Positions 17,183 to 25,998 of a stretch of DNA of 64,000 nucleotides are shown here, in pieces. The notes below the pieces were generated by a model. That model was not told the origin of the DNA, searched no databases, and saw only the letters and a list, made by a program, of their open reading frames with translations. Where the stretch lies: positions 1-64,000 of the forward strand of contig JAFVHN010000024.1 in NCBI GenBank assembly GCA_017474515.1. The letters run 5' to 3'. The stretch is from Prevotella sp. (GTDB taxonomy: Bacteria; Bacteroidota; Bacteroidia; Bacteroidales; Bacteroidaceae). Position numbers and translations under genes: made by a program. Each line of letters starts with the position of its first letter. Within the stretch, counting starts at the first letter, position 1.

Positions 17183-17215
17183 CAAAGATAGCGAGAAAGG
17201 GGCGCTGGCTGCAAA
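17183..17215 (-). promoter_or_regulatory. Promoter of the LytS/LytTR operon
   Basis: Read on the minus strand: TTTG at 17215-17212, a 21-bp spacer, TATCTTTG at 17190-17183. It would give a leader of about 240 nt carrying the CTAG repeats. Confidence 0.65.
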
Positions 17216-17240
17216 AACAATCAGCCAACGCCCCTTTTTT
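17199..17240 (+). terminator. GC-rich hairpin followed by T-run
   Basis: GGGGCGCTGGCTG (17199-17211) pairs with CAGCCAACGCCCC (17222-17234) with one mismatch, and six T follow on the plus strand. It looks like a plus-strand terminator, yet no plus-strand gene precedes it. It also overlaps the -33/spacer of the minus-strand operon promoter, so a regulatory role is possible. Confidence 0.55.
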
Positions 17241-17469
17241 CTCAGTCAACGGCGTTTAATGTTCTGTTGTTTCCGGCAAACGTTACGAAGTCTGTTTCCA
17301 CGGGTTGCTGCAAGCTGCCGACAAACGACAATTATACCATTCTCGCCGCTCTTTCGTAACGGTTTACGGCATCTTTTGAACGGCAGGTGCCGTAATGAGG
17401 TGATATCGTGTTGAAAATGAGGATTTTCTGCCAGAAAAACTCAGTCCTACTTTAATTCGTCTATAAGTA
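17241..17469. other. Intergenic stretch without recognised feature
   Basis: No open frame with family resemblance, tRNA or strong hairpin was seen here. Confidence 0.4.
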
Positions 17470-17542
17470 GGACTGCAGTCGTATGCGGTTTGGACTGCAG
17501 TCGTTTGCGGTCTGGACTGGAGTCGTTTGCGGTCAGGACTGG
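17470..17542. repeat. 22-bp tandem repeat, about 3.3 units
   Basis: GGACTGCAGTCGTATGCGGT plus two bases repeats at 17470, 17492 and 17514 with few changes, then a partial GGACTGG. GGACTGCAGTC is itself palindromic. It lies just downstream of the Cys-rich hypothetical gene (minus strand). Confidence 0.8.
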
Positions 17543-17582
17543 CGCAAATTGCAGGCGTGGTGTGTGCAAGTTGCACTTTGCG

Positions 17583-18032
17583 TCAGCTGTTCCAGTTGTT
17601 TTGCTCCACGTATTCGTCAAATTCGAGCCCCTCGAGTCCCAACTCCTTCAGCACCTTGCGAATGAATTCTATGTCGGCAGGCGAGCACAGGCGTCTGCCG
17701 TTGCGCCGGTCGAAGTATGCGCTGCGTCCAAACCGCGCCTGCAACCGCTTCATAAAGATGGAGTACTGCGCGGGAAGCATCTGCTCCTTCATGCCGGCAA
17801 AGCCCCGGGCAAACACCTGCAGGGAGGCGTTACGATAGAACTCGCACTGCTCGGAGGGCTTGGTAAGCAGGGGGTTGACAATGGCGACGACGGCGTCGGT
17901 TTTGGTCAGCGTCTGCATGGCCAACTGGCGGAGGCATTGGCCGGCCATAGGGCAGTCGGCCTGGATGCAGCGTTCGAAGCTGCGCGGCATGCCTTTAAGA
18001 ACTGTCTGTTTCATTTTTTCCTTTCTTTTCAA
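17583..18032 (-). CDS. Cys-rich hypothetical protein
   Basis: The 149-residue soluble protein is not confidently recognised; it may belong to a Bacteroidales-specific DUF (DUF6078 is a guess). It has a Cys cluster near the N-terminus (C22, C27, C33 in RCIQADCPMAGQCLRQ) and a further Cys in PSEQCEFYR, a plausible metal site. The basic middle and the LCSPADIEFIRKVLKELGL helix near the C-terminus could bind nucleic acid. A second start, MKQTVLKG, lies six codons in. It is flanked by repeats on both sides and appears monocistronic. Confidence 0.55.
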   Translation of the reverse strand: MKRKEKMKQTVLKGMPRSFERCIQADCPMAGQCLRQLAMQTLTKTDAVVAIVNPLLTKPSEQCEFYRNASLQVFARGFAGMKEQMLPAQYSIFMKRLQARFGRSAYFDRRNGRRLCSPADIEFIRKVLKELGLEGLEFDEYVEQNNWNS

Positions 18033-18103
18033 GTGTCGTGTGAATGATGGTATTATGAAATATAAGTTCGCTCAACTTTTTGGAGTAATGAGTTATCATT
18101 TAT

Positions 18104-18350
18104 AAGTAGTTCAGGAGTTCGGGAGTTCAGGAGTTCAGACGATAGTTCTGGCGGCAGCCTTTTTTCACCTTTTCAATTTTTCACCTTTTCAATTTTATAA
18201 TGGCGGCAGCCTTTCACTTTTCACTTGCGGACGTGATACATCACGTCCCTACATGAGGCGTGGGATGGCGGCAGCAAATTTTTCACTCTTCACTCTTCAC
18301 TCTTCACTTTTAAGGAGTTGGAAGTATTGTCTGAACTCCTGAACTACAGT
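18104..18350. repeat. Composite repeat region upstream of panE
   Basis: In order: GAGTTCAGGAGTTCGG-type decamers (about 18108-18140), TTTTTCACC units, TGGCGGCAGCCTTTCAC, the palindrome GGACGTGATACATCACGTCC (about 18228-18247), then ATGGCGGCAGC and AAATTTTTCAC (18265-18286) running into CTCTTCA heptamers. CTGAACTCCTGAACT near 18335 is the reverse of the first decamers. No gene is visible between 18033 and 18450. Confidence 0.75.
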
Positions 18351-18450
18351 TACGTAACTTAAAACTTGGCACAAAGTTAGCAAAAGAATTCGGAAAACAG
18401 GCGCAAAAGGCGAAAAACTATCGCGAAACAGTCAGATTTATGCTTCGCGG

Positions 18451-18482
18451 TTTCGTGTTTGTGAAAAAAAAGCGTAATTTTG
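18451..18482 (+). promoter_or_regulatory. panE promoter
   Basis: TTTC at 18451-18454, a 20-bp spacer, TAATTTTG at 18475-18482. The start codon is 71 bp downstream. Confidence 0.6.
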
Positions 18483-18553
18483 CACGTTGAAACGCTGCCC
18501 GGCGGCCACAGCCTGTCGTGCGGTCCGGCGAAAACACTATCAAGAAGAAAAAG

Positions 18554-19474
18554 ATGAAATACGGAATCATTGGAACGGGCGCCATCGGCGGCTACTACGG
18601 CTCGCGGCTGGCCCATAGCGGGCAGGAGGTTCACTTTCTGCTACATAAAGACTATGAATATGTACGCGAGCACGGCTTGCAGGTGGACTCGTGCGACGGC
18701 AATTTCCACCTTGACCACCCGCATGTCTATAACGATAGTCGCGAGATGCCCGTTTGCGACGTGGTGCTGGTGGGGTTGAAAACCATCAATAACCACTTGC
18801 TGCGCAACCTCTTACCGCCGCTGGTTGATGAAAATTCCGTGGTGGTGCTCATCCAGAACGGCGTGGGCGTGGAAGACGACGTGCAGGCCATGTTCCCCGA
18901 TTTGCAACTGGTGGCCGGGCTGGCCTTCATCTGCTCGGCCAAGACGCAGCCCGGCACGGTGAGCCATCAGTGCTACGGCCACATCAACCTTGGCAACTTC
19001 TCATGCCGGAACGCTCAGAAGGTGGAGGCCATCGTGGCAGAGCTGAACGCCGCCGGCGTGAAAACGGGCTTGGTGGAATATCACGAGGCGCGGTGGAAGA
19101 AGGCCGTGTGGAACATGCCGTTCAACGGTATGACCGTGGCGCTGAACACGCGCACCGACCTCCTTTTGAAAAATGCCTCTACGCGCCGCCTCATCAAGGA
19201 GCAGATGATGGAGGTGGTGAACGCCGCCAGGGCGCTCGGCGTGGGCGGGCTTGACGAAGGTTTTGCCGACCTGATGATACGCATGACCGACGACATGACG
19301 CCCTATTCGCCGTCGATGAAACTCGACTTCGACTTCCACCGGCAGATGGAGATTGAATACCTTTACACAAAACCCCTGCAAAAAGCCGCCGCCGCCGGTT
19401 GTCCCATGCCGAAACTTGAGATGCTGGAGGCCGAACTGCGTTTCTTGCAAGAAGGTTATCTGAGCAAGGCATGA
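18554..19474 (+). CDS. panE: 2-dehydropantoate 2-reductase
   Basis: NADPH-dependent reduction of ketopantoate to pantoate for coenzyme A synthesis. The protein begins with the Rossmann motif YGIIGTGAIGGYYGSRLAHSG, and then has VLVGLKTINNH and VVVLIQNGVG. The ApbA C-terminal domain has the catalytic-Lys segment EARWKKAVWNMPFNG and the TPYSPSMKLDFDFHRQMEIEY signature. A longer frame from 18518 adds a lysine-rich tail before the Rossmann fold, so the ATG at 18554 is preferred (306 residues). Stands alone. Ketopantoate reductase paralogues of unknown substrate exist, leaving some doubt. Confidence 0.88.
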   Translation: MKYGIIGTGAIGGYYGSRLAHSGQEVHFLLHKDYEYVREHGLQVDSCDGNFHLDHPHVYNDSREMPVCDVVLVGLKTINNHLLRNLLPPLVDENSVVVLIQNGVGVEDDVQAMFPDLQLVAGLAFICSAKTQPGTVSHQCYGHINLGNFSCRNAQKVEAIVAELNAAGVKTGLVEYHEARWKKAVWNMPFNGMTVALNTRTDLLLKNASTRRLIKEQMMEVVNAARALGVGGLDEGFADLMIRMTDDMTPYSPSMKLDFDFHRQMEIEYLYTKPLQKAAAAGCPMPKLEMLEAELRFLQEGYLSKA

Positions 19475-19553
19475 TTTCTTACGCATGAATGCGCCGGCGC
19501 ACCTTCAAATAAGGGCCTCTCTGACAGAAATGAAAAGAAAAAAGGGTTTTCCC

Positions 19554-19661
19554 TTTGAATTTCTCTCTATTTTTTCATACCTTTAGATAAGGTACTTCCG
19601 CTCGGAAATGAAAAAAAAGCAAGCTTTTCTTTTGCATTTCGCTCGCTTATTCGTACCTTTG
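19554..19661 (+). promoter_or_regulatory. Tandem duplicated promoters of pgi
   Basis: Two related ~58-bp blocks start AAATGAAAA at 19528 and 19606. The first carries TTTG (19554-19557), 20 bp, TACCTTTA (19578-19585). The second carries TTTG (19631-19634), 19 bp, TACCTTTG (19654-19661). The second matches consensus fully and leaves a leader of about 75 nt. The layout suggests a duplicated promoter. Confidence 0.75.
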
Positions 19662-19743
19662 CACCATACAACTCCGTGGGAACCTGCCCTTGGTGGATAC
19701 TGCGAAAACAAATCAACAATAGCATATCTTATTTTTTTGACAA

Positions 19744-21090
19744 ATGAAAAATATTTCTTTAGACATTACGAAGGCCGCGTGCTTCCTCGCAGAAGGCGCG
19801 GTGAACGCCCTGGAGCCGCAGGTGAAGGCCGCCCAGGAGGCACTTGAGAACGGCACATGCCCCGGTAACGACTTCCTTGGATGGCTCCATCTGCCGTCCT
19901 CTATCTCAGACGACTTCTTGCGCGAGGTGCAAGCCACCGCCGACGTTCTGCGCAGCGAGTGCGAGGCAGTGGTGGTGGCCGGCATCGGAGGCAGCTATCT
20001 CGGAGCAAGGGCAGTCATCGAGGCCCTCGGCAATTCGTTCGCATGGCTCATCGGCGACAAGAAAAATCCCACCATCCTCTTCGCCGGCAACAACATCGGC
20101 GAGGATTATCTCTCGGAGCTTACCGACTATCTGAAGGACAAGAAGTTCGGTGTCATCAACATCTCGAAGAGTGGCACCACCACCGAAACTGCCCTCACGT
20201 TCCGCCTGTTGAAGAAGCAGTGCGAGGACCAGCGGGGAAAAGACGTGGCGCGGAAGGTCATTGTGGCCGTGACGGATGCCAAGAAGGGCGCCGCCCGCAC
20301 CTGTGCCGACAAGGAGGGATACAAGAGTTTCATTATTCCCGACAACGTGGGCGGTCGCTTCTCGGTGCTCACTCCGGTAGGCCTGCTCCCCATTGCCTGC
20401 GCCGGCTTCGACATCATGCAGCTTGTGGAAGGTGCGCGACAGATGGAGAAAGATTGCGGCAAGGACGTGCCCTTTGCTGAAAACATCGCCGCACAATATG
20501 CCGCCGTGCGCAACGCTCTCTACGGCAACGGCAAGAAGATAGAGATAATGGTGAACTACCAGCCCAAGTTGCACTTCGTGTCAGAATGGTGGAAACAGCT
20601 CTACGGAGAGAGTGAAGGCAAGGAGAACAAAGGCATCTTCCCAGCCAGCTGCGACTTCACCACCGATCTGCATTCCATGGGTCAGTGGATTCAGGAAGGG
20701 GAACGCACCATCTTTGAAACCGTGATAAGCGTGGAGGAACCCAACCGCCAGCTGCTCTTCCCCTCAGATGAGGAGAACCTCGACGGACTGAACTTCCTGG
20801 CCGGAAAACGGGTGGACCAGGTGAACAAAATGGCCGAGCTGGGAACACGGCTCGCACATGTGGACGGCGGAGTGCCAAACATCCGCATCAGCATGCCCAA
20901 ACTCAACGAGTACTACATCGGACAGCTCATCTACTTCTTTGAAATTGCCTGTGGTATCAGCGGCAACGTGCTCGGTGTCAATCCGTTCAACCAGCCCGGT
21001 GTGGAGGCATATAAGAAGAACATGTTTGCACTGCTCGACAAGCCAGGATACGAGGCAGAATCGAAAGCCATTAAGGAAAGGCTGGCGTGA
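19744..21090 (+). CDS. pgi: Glucose-6-phosphate isomerase
   Basis: Interconverts glucose-6-phosphate and fructose-6-phosphate in glycolysis and gluconeogenesis. The 448-residue length matches short bacterial PGI. Visible signatures are [16 protein letters not shown], the sugar-phosphate SIS motif [30 protein letters not shown], and the C-terminal [19 protein letters not shown]. Its stop overlaps a GTG that could begin the next HAD gene, and the HAD ATG is 6 bp on, so the two are probably one transcript. Confidence 0.96.
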   Translation: MKNISLDITKAACFLAEGAVNALEPQVKAAQEALENGTCPGNDFLGWLHLPSSISDDFLREVQATADVLRSECEAVVVAGIGGSYLGARAVIEALGNSFAWLIGDKKNPTILFAGNNIGEDYLSELTDYLKDKKFGVINISKSGTTTETALTFRLLKKQCEDQRGKDVARKVIVAVTDAKKGAARTCADKEGYKSFIIPDNVGGRFSVLTPVGLLPIACAGFDIMQLVEGARQMEKDCGKDVPFAENIAAQYAAVRNALYGNGKKIEIMVNYQPKLHFVSEWWKQLYGESEGKENKGIFPASCDFTTDLHSMGQWIQEGERTIFETVISVEEPNRQLLFPSDEENLDGLNFLAGKRVDQVNKMAELGTRLAHVDGGVPNIRISMPKLNEYYIGQLIYFFEIACGISGNVLGVNPFNQPGVEAYKKNMFALLDKPGYEAESKAIKERLA

Positions 21091-21095
21091 AACTC

Positions 21096-21839
21096 ATGCA
21101 AGAACCCATCAATAAGTATCTTGAAAGAACCGGCTTCGGGCTCTTCCGCCCGAAGGCGGTTCTTTTCGACATGGACGGTGTGCTGATGAACAGCATGCCC
21201 AACCATGCCGTGGCCTGGGTGCAGTCGATGGCCACCTTCGGCATTCACATGACTGCCGCCGACGCATACGCCACCGAGGGGGCACGCGGAATAGACACCA
21301 TACGCATCATGGTGAAACGGCAAAAGGGGCAGGACATCACACTCGAAGAGGCGCAGCGCATGTACGATGTGAAGACGAAAATGTTCGGCATGATGAAAAA
21401 AGCTGAGGTGATGCCCGGTGCACGCCAGCTCATGGAGAAAATAGAGCGGCAGGGGCTGGCCATCTGCGTGGTCACCGGAAGCGGACAGCGCCCCCTCATC
21501 GACCGCCTGTTTACAGATTTCGCCCCGTTTGTAACCGAAGAACGACTTGTCACTGCCTATGACGTGACGAAAGGAAAGCCAAATCCCGACCCCTACTTGA
21601 AGGGCATGGCGAAATGCGGATGCCAACCTTGGGAAACCGTGGTGGTGGAAAACGCACCGCTCGGCGTAAAAGCCGGACGCGCGGCAGGAGCTTTCACCAT
21701 AGCCGTTAATACGGGACCACTCGACGAAAAACTGCTCTGGGATGCCGGGGCAGACGTGGTGCTGACTTCCATGCAGGAACTTTGCGACTCGTGGGAGTCA
21801 ATCATCACCCCGGGGAATCCTCATCCCGATGAAAGGTAA
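21096..21839 (+). CDS. HAD phosphatase, beta-phosphoglucomutase-like
   Basis: Subfamily I HAD hydrolase. The nucleophile motif is VLFDMDGVLMNSMPNHAVAW; then come CVVTGSGQRPLI (motif II), GKPNPDPYLKGM (motif III Lys) and VVVENAPLGVKAGRAAGAF (motif IV region). The helical cap between motifs I and II is of the phosphoglucomutase/phosphatase type. An alternative GTG start at 21087 overlaps the pgi stop (GTGA); the ATG at 21096 is preferred. Following pgi, a sugar phosphate is a natural guess for the substrate, but that is inference. Confidence 0.85.
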   Translation: MQEPINKYLERTGFGLFRPKAVLFDMDGVLMNSMPNHAVAWVQSMATFGIHMTAADAYATEGARGIDTIRIMVKRQKGQDITLEEAQRMYDVKTKMFGMMKKAEVMPGARQLMEKIERQGLAICVVTGSGQRPLIDRLFTDFAPFVTEERLVTAYDVTKGKPNPDPYLKGMAKCGCQPWETVVVENAPLGVKAGRAAGAFTIAVNTGPLDEKLLWDAGADVVLTSMQELCDSWESIITPGNPHPDER

Positions 21840-21995
21840 TTGCATAAAAGCCAATAATAAATACTTGAATATTAAGCTGTAAAGTGTGGAATTTCAATGT
21901 GTTTCCATATCTTTACAGCCATGAGATACATCATGCAACATCATGGCATGATGCTTTTTGGTTATCACAAAAACAAAACTGAGGGTTTCTCTTTT
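21840..21995. other. Convergent intergenic region
   Basis: Separates the convergent HAD and mnmA genes. A/T-rich with no strong hairpin identified; nothing else seen. Confidence 0.4.
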
Positions 21996-23072
21996 TCAAA
22001 TGCTGATTTCACCGGAACCGAAACAGCGGTGGTGGTCTTGGTCATAAACCACGCAGAATTGTCCGGGCGCCACGCCGTGAATGGGCTTTTCTGAGTGGAC
22101 CATAAAGGTGTTGTCGGGTAGCTTTTCCAGTTTTGCCGAGGTGAAATCCGGCGTGTGGCGTATCTTGAAAGTGATGTTTTCAGGCAATTCCGTTGGCGTT
22201 AAGAAGTGGAACGCACGGATGGGGAAATGTTGCTTGTAGGCAGTTTCCGGGTCGTAGCCGTTGCTCACGTAGAGGATGTTTTGCTCGACGTCCTTCTTTA
22301 CCACGAACCAAGGGCCGCCGCCGAACCCCAATCCCTTGCGCTGTCCAATGGTGTGGAACCACAGCCCGCGGTGGCCGCCGATGCGCCGGCCTGTCTCCCA
22401 TTCAATAACGTCGCCCGGGTTTTCGCCCAGATAACGGCGGATGTAGTCGTTGTAGTTCACTTTTCCGAGGAAACAAATGCCCTGCGAGTCGCGGCGGCGG
22501 GCGTTGACCAGGTGTTCGCGCTCTGCCACCATGCGCACCTCGCCTTTCTGGTAGTGGCCGATGGGAAAGAGGGCTTTCGCCAGTTGCCACGGCTCTATCT
22601 GCGCAAGAAAATCGGTCTGGTCCTTCACCGGATCGGGACTGGTGGTGAGCCATTTCTTTCCCTCAGACCATTCCGTTTGGGCGTAGTGGCCCGTGGCAAT
22701 GAGGTCGTAGGCGTGGCCGCGCTTCTCGTGGAAGGCGCCGAACTTGATGAGACGGTTGCACATAACGTCGGGATTGGGCGTAAGGCCTGCCTTCACCTTC
22801 TCCATGGTGTAGCGCGTCACTTGGTCCCAATACTCGCGGTGGCAATCCACAACCTCCAGCCTGCACCCGTATTTCTGCGCCACGGCGGTGGCCATTTCGA
22901 GGTCTTCCTCGGCTGTGCAGTCCCATTGTTCCTCCTCCTCGGGGCCTATGTTGATGTAGAAACAGTCGGGCGACAAGCCCCTGTTTGCCAATTCATACAG
23001 CACGACGGAGCTGTCAACGCCGCCCGAGAGCAGAACCGCCACGCGCTTATCCTTTATTTCTTCGGTTATCAT
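21996..23072 (-). CDS. mnmA: tRNA-specific 2-thiouridylase
   Basis: Puts the 2-thio group on wobble U34 of Lys, Glu and Gln tRNAs using ATP and a persulfide sulfur. The PP-loop is VAVLLSGGVDSSVVLYEL near residue 12. The two active cysteines are in NPDVMCNRLIKFG and SQGICFLGK. GHYAQTEW, the SPDPVKDQTDFLAQI segment and the C-terminal barrel (GQRKGLGFGGGPWFV) are all typical. At 358 residues it is full length. The -7 box ends only 4 bp before the ATG, so the mRNA may be leaderless. Confidence 0.95.
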   Translation of the reverse strand: MITEEIKDKRVAVLLSGGVDSSVVLYELANRGLSPDCFYINIGPEEEEQWDCTAEEDLEMATAVAQKYGCRLEVVDCHREYWDQVTRYTMEKVKAGLTPNPDVMCNRLIKFGAFHEKRGHAYDLIATGHYAQTEWSEGKKWLTTSPDPVKDQTDFLAQIEPWQLAKALFPIGHYQKGEVRMVAEREHLVNARRRDSQGICFLGKVNYNDYIRRYLGENPGDVIEWETGRRIGGHRGLWFHTIGQRKGLGFGGGPWFVVKKDVEQNILYVSNGYDPETAYKQHFPIRAFHFLTPTELPENITFKIRHTPDFTSAKLEKLPDNTFMVHSEKPIHGVAPGQFCVVYDQDHHRCFGSGEISI

Positions 23073-23076
23073 GCTG

Positions 23077-23084
23077 CAAAGGTA
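23077..23084 (-). promoter_or_regulatory. -7 element of mnmA, at the start codon
   Basis: TACCTTTG on the minus strand (23084-23077), with the ATG beginning at 23072. Transcription would start at or next to the A of the start codon. No good -33 box was found. Confidence 0.55.
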
Positions 23085-23206
23085 AGGATTATTCTTGAAT
23101 TTTGGCCCCTTGAAGCATAACTTTTTCCTTTCTCCAAAGTGTTTCTCCTTATTAGGAAAAACGTGGTGCGGCGCCGGCGAATTTGCTTTCTTGATGAAGG
23201 CAAAAC

Positions 23207-23236
23207 AAAAAAAGGAAGGGCGGTGGGCGCCCTTCC
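23207..23236 (-). terminator. Terminator of the glycogen operon
   Basis: GGAAGGGCG (23214-23222) and CGCCCTTCC (23228-23236) form a 9-bp stem with a 5-nt loop. Seven A at 23207-23213 give the U-run on the minus strand, just past the GH57 stop. Confidence 0.9.
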
Positions 23237-23261
23237 TCTTTTGCTTGATTGACGTTTTTCG

Positions 23262-24659
23262 TCATTCTTTCTTTTCTTCGGCTTTCTTCGGCGCAGCTTT
23301 TTTCGTGGCCGGTTTCTTTGCGGCAGCCTTGTCAATCTTGGCCTTCAGCTTGTCCTCTTCGGCCTGCATCTTCTCCACTTTTGCCTGCAGGCGGGTGATT
23401 TCCTTGTCTTTCATCACAATTTCATCGCCCTGGTTCTTGATGGTTGTCAGCAGAGCGTTGAGTTCGTCATTGTCGATTTCCTCGGGATAGAGGCTATTTA
23501 CGCGGCTGATGAAGTCGCCAAGGATGTTCATGTAATTAGTGAAGGCGTCGAACGGCGAGCTGTAGATGCCGCGGTCGAGCCCCACATTCGACGGCTTCGT
23601 CGTCATGAAGCGGAAGTTGTTGGAAGCCTGAAGATAGTCCCAGTCTTGGTTAATGCGCGGATCGTTGGCGATGCGCAGGCGGTCGGCCACACTGTAGAGC
23701 TTGTTGAAAGCTTCACGCTGCATGGGGTTACCGAGCCAGCAGCTCACGTCGCGTTCCTCGTCAACCCACGACAACGTGTCGGGCACGTCGAGGTTGCCAA
23801 CGCTCTTCATCTTTCCAATAATCTCAGACGGCGTGGAGAATGTTATGCCTTTCTGCTTGGCGCAAGCGGGCAGGGCCTTGATGAATTCGAGGATGTTGCT
23901 CGACAGCGGCTGGGCGATGCCCAGTGCCGAAAGCTCCATGAAGATGTTGATGACCTGTTCTTCTTCGGGGAAATTGGCAATGCGCTGAATGTAGTTGTCG
24001 GCAAAGAGGGGATAGCCGTCCCAATCCGAGTCGTTGAAGCGCAGCGAGATGTCGTCGGAGAGTTCCACGTCGCGAAGCAACAGTTTCAGTCCCGGGGCCA
24101 TGGCGCAGTTATAAACGTAGTGGGGCGATTTCCATCCGAGCACGTGCTTCGCTCCCTCGGTGAGCATGCCCTTGAAACCGAGAGCGGCGGCCTGGACACC
24201 GATGTCGTCGCTGTAGATAAGCGACGAGTTGCGCAACACGGTGGGTTTCTTTCCGAAGTATTCCTCAATCTTTTCGGCCTGTTTTTTCACATCGGCGGCG
24301 AAACATTCCTCGTTGGCGAGTGCCGAAAGTCCGTGGCTGTAGGGCTCGGCAAGAAATTCCACGCAACCGGTGTCGTTGAGCTGCTGAAGCTTTTCAAGCA
24401 CCTGCGGGGCGTGCATTTCCAACTGTTCGATACCCGTGCCCGATAGGCTGAAGGCCAGGCGGAAATATTTGCCGTGCTCCTGTATCATCTGCTGGAAGGC
24501 GTTCAGGGCGGGCATGTATGAGCGCTCGGCAATGTCGGTGATGCTGCGCTCGTTCTCGTAATCGTCGTAATAATAATGGTCGGTGCCGATGTCGAAGAAA
24601 CGGTAACGTTTGAGATGAATGATTTGGTGTATCTCAAAATATAAGCAAATTGTTTTCAT
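23262..24659 (-). CDS. Glycoside hydrolase family 57 (alpha-amylase type)
   Basis: Acts on alpha-glucans in the cytoplasm; no signal peptide is visible. The N-terminal MKTICLYFEIHQI, the GTGIEQLE segment, GCVEFLAEPYSHGLSAL and RNSSLIYSDDIG are GH57-like barrel strands. NDSDWDGYPLFADNYIQRI matches the later conserved region. The last ~70 residues form a coiled coil and a Lys/Ala-rich tail (KKPATKKAAPKKAEEKK), which is not catalytic and may bind polyanion or glycogen particles. Third gene of a glycogen operon, 53 bp after the glycosyltransferase. Confidence 0.87.
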   Translation of the reverse strand: MKTICLYFEIHQIIHLKRYRFFDIGTDHYYYDDYENERSITDIAERSYMPALNAFQQMIQEHGKYFRLAFSLSGTGIEQLEMHAPQVLEKLQQLNDTGCVEFLAEPYSHGLSALANEECFAADVKKQAEKIEEYFGKKPTVLRNSSLIYSDDIGVQAAALGFKGMLTEGAKHVLGWKSPHYVYNCAMAPGLKLLLRDVELSDDISLRFNDSDWDGYPLFADNYIQRIANFPEEEQVINIFMELSALGIAQPLSSNILEFIKALPACAKQKGITFSTPSEIIGKMKSVGNLDVPDTLSWVDEERDVSCWLGNPMQREAFNKLYSVADRLRIANDPRINQDWDYLQASNNFRFMTTKPSNVGLDRGIYSSPFDAFTNYMNILGDFISRVNSLYPEEIDNDELNALLTTIKNQGDEIVMKDKEITRLQAKVEKMQAEEDKLKAKIDKAAAKKPATKKAAPKKAEEKKE

Positions 24660-24712
24660 TGTTTCTTTGGATTAATGAGTTAAATGGGTTGTTTGGGATG
24701 AATGGGTGAGGG

Positions 24713-25981
24713 CTATTCCCAGCCGAGTGTGCGGCGGTAGAGTGTACGAATCCAGGTGCCCACTTTCACCCATGTTATCTGGTCCACCTCTTTCTTTCCC
24801 TCTTCCTGCAAGTACTTGAAGAGGCTCTCGTTGGTGCAGATGCTGTACATGGCGTCGGCCAGGGCGTGGATGTCCCAGTAGTCAACCTTGATGCAGTTAT
24901 TGAGGATTTCAGCACATCCCGATTGCTTTGAGATGATGGATGGCGTTCCGCACTGCATGGCCTCGAGCGGCGAGATGCCGAACGGCTCTGACACCGACGG
25001 CATGACATACACGTCGGAAGCCTTCAGGCATTCATAAACCTGTTTCCCCCTCATAAATCCGGGGAAGTGGAAACGGTCGGCAATGCCCCTTTGTGCTGCA
25101 AGGTAAATCATGGCTTCCATCATGTCGCCGCTTCCGGCAAAGCAGAAGCGCACGTTGCGGGTGCGGTGGAGCACCATGTTGGCCGCCTCGACGAAGTATT
25201 CGGGACCTTTCTGCATGGTGATGCGCCCGAGGAAGGTCACCACTTTCTCCTTGCCGGTGTGGTCGGGGCGCGGAATGTCCTGCAGCTCCTGGCGCAGCGG
25301 ATAAACGGCGTTGTGCACGGTGAAACACTTGCGCGGGTCTTGGTGATAGTGGTTGATGACCGTCTGGCGGGTGAGCTCGCTCACGCACATGATGCAATCG
25401 GCATTGTCCATGCCGTCTTTCTCTATGCCATAGACGGTGGGGTTCACCTTGCCGCGCGAACGGTCGAAGTCAGTGGCGTGAACATGTATGCAGAGCGGTT
25501 TGCCGCTCACGTTCTTGGCGTGAATGCCAGCGGGATAGGTCAGCCAGTCGTGGGCGTGAATGATGTCGAACTCCTCGGTGCGTGCCACCACTCCGGCAAT
25601 GACGGAGTAGTTGTTGATTTCCTCATGCAGGTTGCTGGGATAGCCACCGGCAAACTCCATGCAGCCCAGGTCGTTGACGTTCATATAGTTGAAATCGGCG
25701 TAGATGTGCTCGCGCAGCTTGTAGTAATAGTCGGGGTCCATGATGTTGCCCACGCGCTGCTGCACATAGTCGCGTTCCACTTGCCGCCATGCTATGGGCA
25801 CAGCGTTCATGGCGATGATGCGTGCCGCATGTTGCTCTTCGTCGCCGAAGGGGTGGGGCAGGCAGAGTGCAATTTCTATGTCGCCCTGGGCTTTCAGTCC
25901 CTCGGAGATGCCATAGTTGGCCGTGGCCAGTCCGCCGAACACGTGAGGAGGATACTCCCATCCGAACATTAAGACTTTCAT
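24713..25981 (-). CDS. Glycosyltransferase (GT4/GT5 fold), glycogen synthase-like
   Basis: Starts MKVLMFGWEYPPHVFGGLATANYGISEGL, the N-terminal donor/acceptor loop of the glycogen synthase and GT4 superfamily. FDIIHAHDWLTYPAG and TFLGRITMQKGPEYFVEAA follow, and the nucleotide-sugar motif EPFGISPLEAMQCG gives the E-x7-E pair. 422 residues, cytoplasmic. Sandwiched between debranching enzyme (17 bp upstream) and GH57, it likely elongates storage alpha-glucan. The donor (ADP- or UDP-glucose) cannot be read from sequence. Confidence 0.88.
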   Translation of the reverse strand: MKVLMFGWEYPPHVFGGLATANYGISEGLKAQGDIEIALCLPHPFGDEEQHAARIIAMNAVPIAWRQVERDYVQQRVGNIMDPDYYYKLREHIYADFNYMNVNDLGCMEFAGGYPSNLHEEINNYSVIAGVVARTEEFDIIHAHDWLTYPAGIHAKNVSGKPLCIHVHATDFDRSRGKVNPTVYGIEKDGMDNADCIMCVSELTRQTVINHYHQDPRKCFTVHNAVYPLRQELQDIPRPDHTGKEKVVTFLGRITMQKGPEYFVEAANMVLHRTRNVRFCFAGSGDMMEAMIYLAAQRGIADRFHFPGFMRGKQVYECLKASDVYVMPSVSEPFGISPLEAMQCGTPSIISKQSGCAEILNNCIKVDYWDIHALADAMYSICTNESLFKYLQEEGKKEVDQITWVKVGTWIRTLYRRTLGWE

Positions 25982-25998
25982 TGTCGTGCCTCCTTTCT

